Shown here: positions 13,126 to 16,008 of the stretch, piece after piece | Layout: the number at the start of each line of letters is the position of its first letter | Position numbering within the stretch: position 1 is the first letter of the stretch | Source of the DNA: an uncultured Eubacteriales bacterium | GTDB taxonomy: Bacteria; Bacillota_A; Clostridia; Lachnospirales; Lachnospiraceae | Length of the DNA stretch: 16,008 nt | Reading direction: 5' to 3' | Assembly: GCA_902803345.1 (NCBI GenBank) | Contig: CADCPV010000403.1 | Location: 1-16,008 of the forward strand | Notes under the pieces: model-generated | What the model saw: only the letters and a program-made list of their open reading frames with translations | Databases searched by the model: none | What the model was told of the DNA's origin: nothing | Translations under genes and position numbers: made by a program

Positions 13126-13276
13126 GGTAAATTACCCTATACTTAGTCCTTTACCGTCAAGCCCTTAAGGGTAACTGCCATTTTTCGGCATTTTCCTGCG
13201 TTAAAATAAGATTCTTCAAGCCGGTTTTCACTCATAGCTTGAAGAATACAAATTGGGTATAGAAGTTAATCTAAAT
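13126..13276. promoter_or_regulatory. inverted-repeat-rich gap, candidate replication origin
   Basis: The 151 bases upstream of rep hold GGTAAATTACC (13126-13136), TTACCCT (13132-13138) paired with AGGGTAA (13168-13174), a perfect CCCTTAAGGG palindrome (13162-13171), and an 11-bp perfect inverted repeat ATTCTTCAAGC / GCTTGAAGAAT (13211-13221, 13237-13247). The last is followed on the minus strand by a T-rich stretch, so it may also terminate the recombinase transcript. Clustering next to an HUH rep gene suggests a double-strand origin; this is inference. Confidence 0.45.
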
Positions 13277-13741
13277 CTACGATTTATGATGATTGGCAGA
13301 GTGTTGTTCCCGAATATATTGAACCCGATCCCATAAATCCTGTGATATCAGAGCCTGGTGCTTTCCCGGATAAATATCCCGGCCTTTGTATTCGATCTGC
13401 CCGAGATATGTGCGGCAGCTGAACATCAGGCGAATTGCTTCGCGGCTGAAGGAACGGCCGGTCCACGACTTTACTCCATTTATAGCCAAAATTTCGGAAA
13501 TATCGGAAAAGGAGTATTTCCCCGAGGCATAAATTTCAAAACACATAGCAACAACAGGACCTGCGATCTCATCGATGATCAGGATGCGTGAATCCCAATC
13601 ATCCGGATCGCCAGGCTTCCATTTTCGATAACCGATCGGGGCTTTTGAGCTGAGAAAAAAGCCATGCGAAGCCGCATCACGTTTGGATTCAGACGTTTTT
13701 CTGGATATTTTGACGAGACGCGGCTCCGGTTTGGTATTCAT
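13277..13741 (-). CDS. stand-alone recombinase-domain protein (no catalytic domain)
   Basis: 154 aa. Its ATG overlaps the TAA of the upstream recombinase in the sequence TAATG, and no ribosome site is evident, so translation is probably coupled. Residues about 34-147 align with residues 190-308 of the neighbour: shared blocks are GYRKWK-x-GD, a YSFSD motif, TGRSF, and YPGKH-x-A followed by IS and VQ-x-IR. This is the DNA-binding 'Recombinase' domain (PF07508 type) of large serine recombinases. The resolvase catalytic domain, the zinc ribbon and the coiled coil are all missing. There is no frameshift linking it to the neighbour. It may be a helper, a directionality factor or a competitor for the att site. 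Confidence 0.85.
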   Translation of the reverse strand: MNTKPEPRLVKISRKTSESKRDAASHGFFLSSKAPIGYRKWKPGDPDDWDSRILIIDEIAGPVVAMCFEIYASGKYSFSDISEILAINGVKSWTGRSFSREAIRLMFSCRTYLGQIEYKGRDIYPGKHQALISQDLWDRVQYIREQHSANHHKS

Positions 13742-15375
13742 TATGCTGCCACAGGAAAGGTATAAATTGATTCGTCCCTGGTCCAGCCTTTTTCTTCTGC
13801 CAGAGAAGAAAACAGGATCTCATAATCAGGATTCGGTTCGAATCCGGTGAGCTTATTCGTTGTGAAATCAAAATAGATATTTTTGAAGAGATAATGCACG
13901 ATCTCATGACGTTCCGCAGCGGTCGCACGATCGAACAGATCCAAGAGTGAATTTGTGAGCGTAACCTGCGTGTTCAGCTCCGGTGAGTTCTTAGGGAGTT
14001 TCCGCTTCAGTTCTTCAATTTCCGCGCTGTCTTTTGCCTGGTCGCGGTCATAAACTGACTGTGAGATCGCACTGTTGCCATTGATGAAAGCATAGGATCG
14101 CCGCTGCATCCTGGATCGGATCAATTCGATCTTTGCTGTGATCTCCATATACAAATCTTCCTTAGCGCCGCGTTTTTCAATTTCCTTCACCCAGGTTTCC
14201 GGTAAAACAATGCCGCGGAGAAACTCAGCGATTTGTGAATCGATCACTCGGACTAGTACACTCTTCCCGTCATAATCACATGTAAGTCCGCGATCAGAGG
14301 CGCAGTCCATATAGCGGTACACATTCTCCCCATATGAGGATTTTTTTGTCCGCAGACGATGACCGCACCTTGAACAACAAACCAATCCTTGTGCCAGACA
14401 ATAATTTTTCAGCCGATCATCGTTCGCACAAGCCATATTCTGATTAATGGCTTTCTGAGCTCGGATCGTCTGCACCTGATTGAAGAGCTCCAGCGAAATA
14501 ATTGCTTTGTGTTTTCCAGGATAAACTTCGAGCTTCTCTTCGATATTGTTGTTGTAAACCACACAGCCGATGTAGGCAACGTTTTCCATCATCGTGCGGA
14601 TCGTATCTTTGGCAAATGATCTGCCGGTGCATGTAATGAAACCTTTGTCATTGAGATACTGTGCAAGATCCGAGAAAGAATACAGTCCGGTGCTGTACAT
14701 TTCAAAGATGGTTCGCACAGCTTCTGCCGCCGGCGGATCAACGATCATGATCCGACGATCCAGATCCGGTGAATCACCATGCTTCCATTTGCGATAGCCA
14801 AAAGGAGTCCTGGAGCAATTCGAATAACCCATACGTGCAGCCTGATGTTTGCCTTTGGCGGTTTCCATTGAAAGATTTGTGATGTAATGTTCGTTGATGG
14901 AACCGATGATCCTACTGATCAAATCATCAGTTATCTCCAGATTTTCATAAGCAGAGAAGACTTTTACGCCAATTGATTTAAGCTCATGACAGGTGATCTG
15001 TCGTGCTGTCTCGTTTCTTTCGAACCGATCCATCTTATGAACAACGATGAAAGAGAACTGTTTCATATAGGCATCAACCATCATCTTTTTGAAAGCAGGG
15101 CGGTCCTCGTTCTTGGCTGTGAATGCTTCATCAATGTAGATATGATCATCATTCAAATGATAGCCTTTTTCTTCAACGCATTTTCTGCATGCGAGTTTCT
15201 GTGCTTCAATGGAAAAACCGTCCCGCTGCATTTCAGAAGAGATCCTCAGGTAGATGGCTGCTTCGGTCAGGAACTTCTGCTCTTCCGGCGTATTTTTCTT
15301 GTCCTTTTTCCGGTGATAAGCCCGGCCTTTTTTCGTCGTCCCGATGTCAATTTGCATCTGATCCATCATAACCAT
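13741..15375 (-). CDS. large serine recombinase (integrase)
   Basis: 544 aa from the ATG at 15375 (GGAAGGAGG 5 bases upstream; the frame from 15432 is too long). Domain order: resolvase catalytic domain with AAIYLRISSEMQ (nucleophile Ser46) and VVHKMDRFERNETARQ; recombinase DNA-binding domain about 187-310 (PFGYRKWKHGD, TGRSF, YPGKH); zinc ribbon with C334-x-x-C337, C358 and C366; then a coiled-coil stretch (LYMEITAKIELIRSRMQRR to EIEELKRKL). Such enzymes integrate and excise phages, ICEs and transposons between attP and attB. Its start lies within the 46-aa ORF and its stop overlaps the accessory gene. All catalytic residues look intact. Confidence 0.95.
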   Translation of the reverse strand: MVMMDQMQIDIGTTKKGRAYHRKKDKKNTPEEQKFLTEAAIYLRISSEMQRDGFSIEAQKLACRKCVEEKGYHLNDDHIYIDEAFTAKNEDRPAFKKMMVDAYMKQFSFIVVHKMDRFERNETARQITCHELKSIGVKVFSAYENLEITDDLISRIIGSINEHYITNLSMETAKGKHQAARMGYSNCSRTPFGYRKWKHGDSPDLDRRIMIVDPPAAEAVRTIFEMYSTGLYSFSDLAQYLNDKGFITCTGRSFAKDTIRTMMENVAYIGCVVYNNNIEEKLEVYPGKHKAIISLELFNQVQTIRAQKAINQNMACANDDRLKNYCLAQGLVCCSRCGHRLRTKKSSYGENVYRYMDCASDRGLTCDYDGKSVLVRVIDSQIAEFLRGIVLPETWVKEIEKRGAKEDLYMEITAKIELIRSRMQRRSYAFINGNSAISQSVYDRDQAKDSAEIEELKRKLPKNSPELNTQVTLTNSLLDLFDRATAAERHEIVHYLFKNIYFDFTTNKLTGFEPNPDYEILFSSLAEEKGWTRDESIYTFPVAA

Positions 15376-15487
15376 TTTCACCTCCTTCCGCTGAATCTTC
15401 GTTCCTTGCCGCAAATTCTGCCGGCAGGTCAATAAAGCGATTGACCGTCCCGATCACAGGATATTCGTTGAATTCTTTTTCTGTCAT
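15347..15487 (-). CDS. 46-aa leader-like ORF (copy 2), overlaps the recombinase start
   Basis: ATG at 15487 with CAGGAG 7 bases upstream. The peptide begins MTEKEFNEYPVIGTVNRFID, then LPAEFAARNEDSAEGG. It is paralogous to the 40-aa ORF at 12027-12149. The ribosome site of the large recombinase (GGAAGGAGG) is coded within its EGG codons and the ORF runs 29 bases into the recombinase gene, so ribosomes translating it should help load onto the recombinase. No known family. Too short to be detected by a 60-codon ORF cut-off. Confidence 0.7.
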   Translation of the reverse strand: MTEKEFNEYPVIGTVNRFIDLPAEFAARNEDSAEGGENGYDGSDAN

Positions 15488-15502
15488 ATCAAATCTCCTG
15501 GA

Positions 15503-15850
15503 TCAGGTATACAAATCGGGAAGTTCGATGCGAATGATGCAGGCTCCGGATTTGTTGGGAATCACGTATCCGATACGGATCGGAAGAATGCAGTGTGTCA
15601 GCGCATAATTCAGAAACGCTTTGCTTTCTTTACAGCTTTTATCAAATTCGGGAAAGTAGATCAGAATTTTGTGGTCAACGGTGTAGAGGAACACACCTTC
15701 ATCATAAACACGAACGCTGAATCCGCATTTTTCCAGGCTCTCAAGGATCAGGAAACGGAATTCATAATGGGAAAGACTTTCGCGATCGGACTCGGTCTCG
15801 TCCATGATGACATAGATTATCTGCAGGCAACGGATATCGGAAACATCCAC
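15503..15850 (-). CDS. hypothetical protein, 115 aa, first gene of element operon
   Basis: GTG start at 15850 supported by AAAGGA with a 7-base spacer. An ATG 15 codons later has no site. The protein reads as mixed alpha/beta: a helix with HYEFRFLILESLEKCGF, strands VRVYDEGVFLYTVDHKILIYFPEFDK, helix CKESKAFLNYALTHC, and strands LPIRIGYVIPNKSGACIIRIELPDLYT. It has no membrane segment; I know no family. Fifteen bases separate it from the 46-aa ORF, so it is probably the first gene of the recombinase operon and could regulate it. Confidence 0.65.
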   Translation of the reverse strand: MDVSDIRCLQIIYVIMDETESDRESLSHYEFRFLILESLEKCGFSVRVYDEGVFLYTVDHKILIYFPEFDKSCKESKAFLNYALTHCILPIRIGYVIPNKSGACIIRIELPDLYT

Positions 15851-15960
15851 AGCGATTTCCTTTCCGGAAAAGCCGTTAAATTAAAAACGGGCTCTTCCAC
15901 CCGTCATTCGATATGGTGAAACAGCCCGGTTCCGTTCCTGTTGTTTTGGGATAAATTAAA

Positions 15961-15990
15961 GAAAAAAGGAACGCTTTTGAAAACGTTCCT
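15961..15990 (-). terminator. Rho-independent terminator of an upstream gene outside the window
   Basis: On the minus strand AGGAACG (15990-15984) pairs with CGTTCCT (15974-15968) around a 9-base loop, followed by TTTTTTC (15967-15961). It would end a minus-strand transcript entering from beyond 16008, thereby separating it from the recombinase operon. Confidence 0.75.
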
Positions 15991-16008
15991 CTGTGCGGGA
16001 ATGACGGG

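Noticed and set aside
15885..15905. Second terminator (ACGGG / CCCGT) upstream of the 115-aa gene
   Set aside because: The stem is only 5 bp with a short T run; too weak to call as a feature.

Overview
The window looks like a low-to-mid GC Bacillota (Clostridia) chromosome, probably a gut or rumen anaerobe. This is inferred from strong AGGAGG-type ribosome sites, a manganese (yybP-ykoY) riboswitch, DUF6273, DUF3795 and DUF4234 proteins, and resolvase and large serine recombinase genes of clostridial type. No species can be named from the sequence.

Layout. (1) 1-2717: the 5' part of a secreted protein gene on the minus strand, then a roughly 820-base gap with an array of about 36-bp hairpin repeats. 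Two plus-strand helix-turn-helix genes follow; an orphan copy of the repeat sits directly in front of the second gene's ribosome site. (2) 2718-10865: a co-directional minus-strand island of small, unrelated genes. From right to left these are an acidic 89-aa protein, a manganese-riboswitch-controlled His-rich small membrane protein, a CPBP protease, an unknown protein, a DUF6273 protein, an M50-like protease, two DUF3795 Cys-rich proteins, a DUF5063-like protein, a GNAT acetyltransferase, a 5'-truncated flavodoxin remnant, a DUF4234 protein, a conserved unknown, a DUF3592 protein and an acidic unknown. A perfect 41-bp direct repeat (2861-2901 and 10867-10907) brackets this island. (3) 10867-16008: a mobile-element module, all on the minus strand: a 115-aa unknown protein, a 46-aa leader-like ORF, a large serine recombinase, a translationally coupled stand-alone recombinase domain, an inverted-repeat-rich gap (possible origin), an HUH replication protein, a 40-aa ORF paralogous to the 46-aa one, a 63-aa protein and a terminator. 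After these comes a small serine resolvase flanked on both sides by repeat sequences that look like recombination sites.

How it fits together (inference): the right third is an integrated rolling-circle or mobilizable element with its own integrase and resolvase, and its left edge appears to interrupt a small plus-strand ORF at about 10866. The island between the 41-bp repeats may be cargo gained by recombination at these sites. The most interesting items are the manganese riboswitch controlling a His-rich microprotein, the catalytic-domain-less recombinase coupled to a full recombinase, the duplicated leader-ORF module, and the 41-bp repeats.
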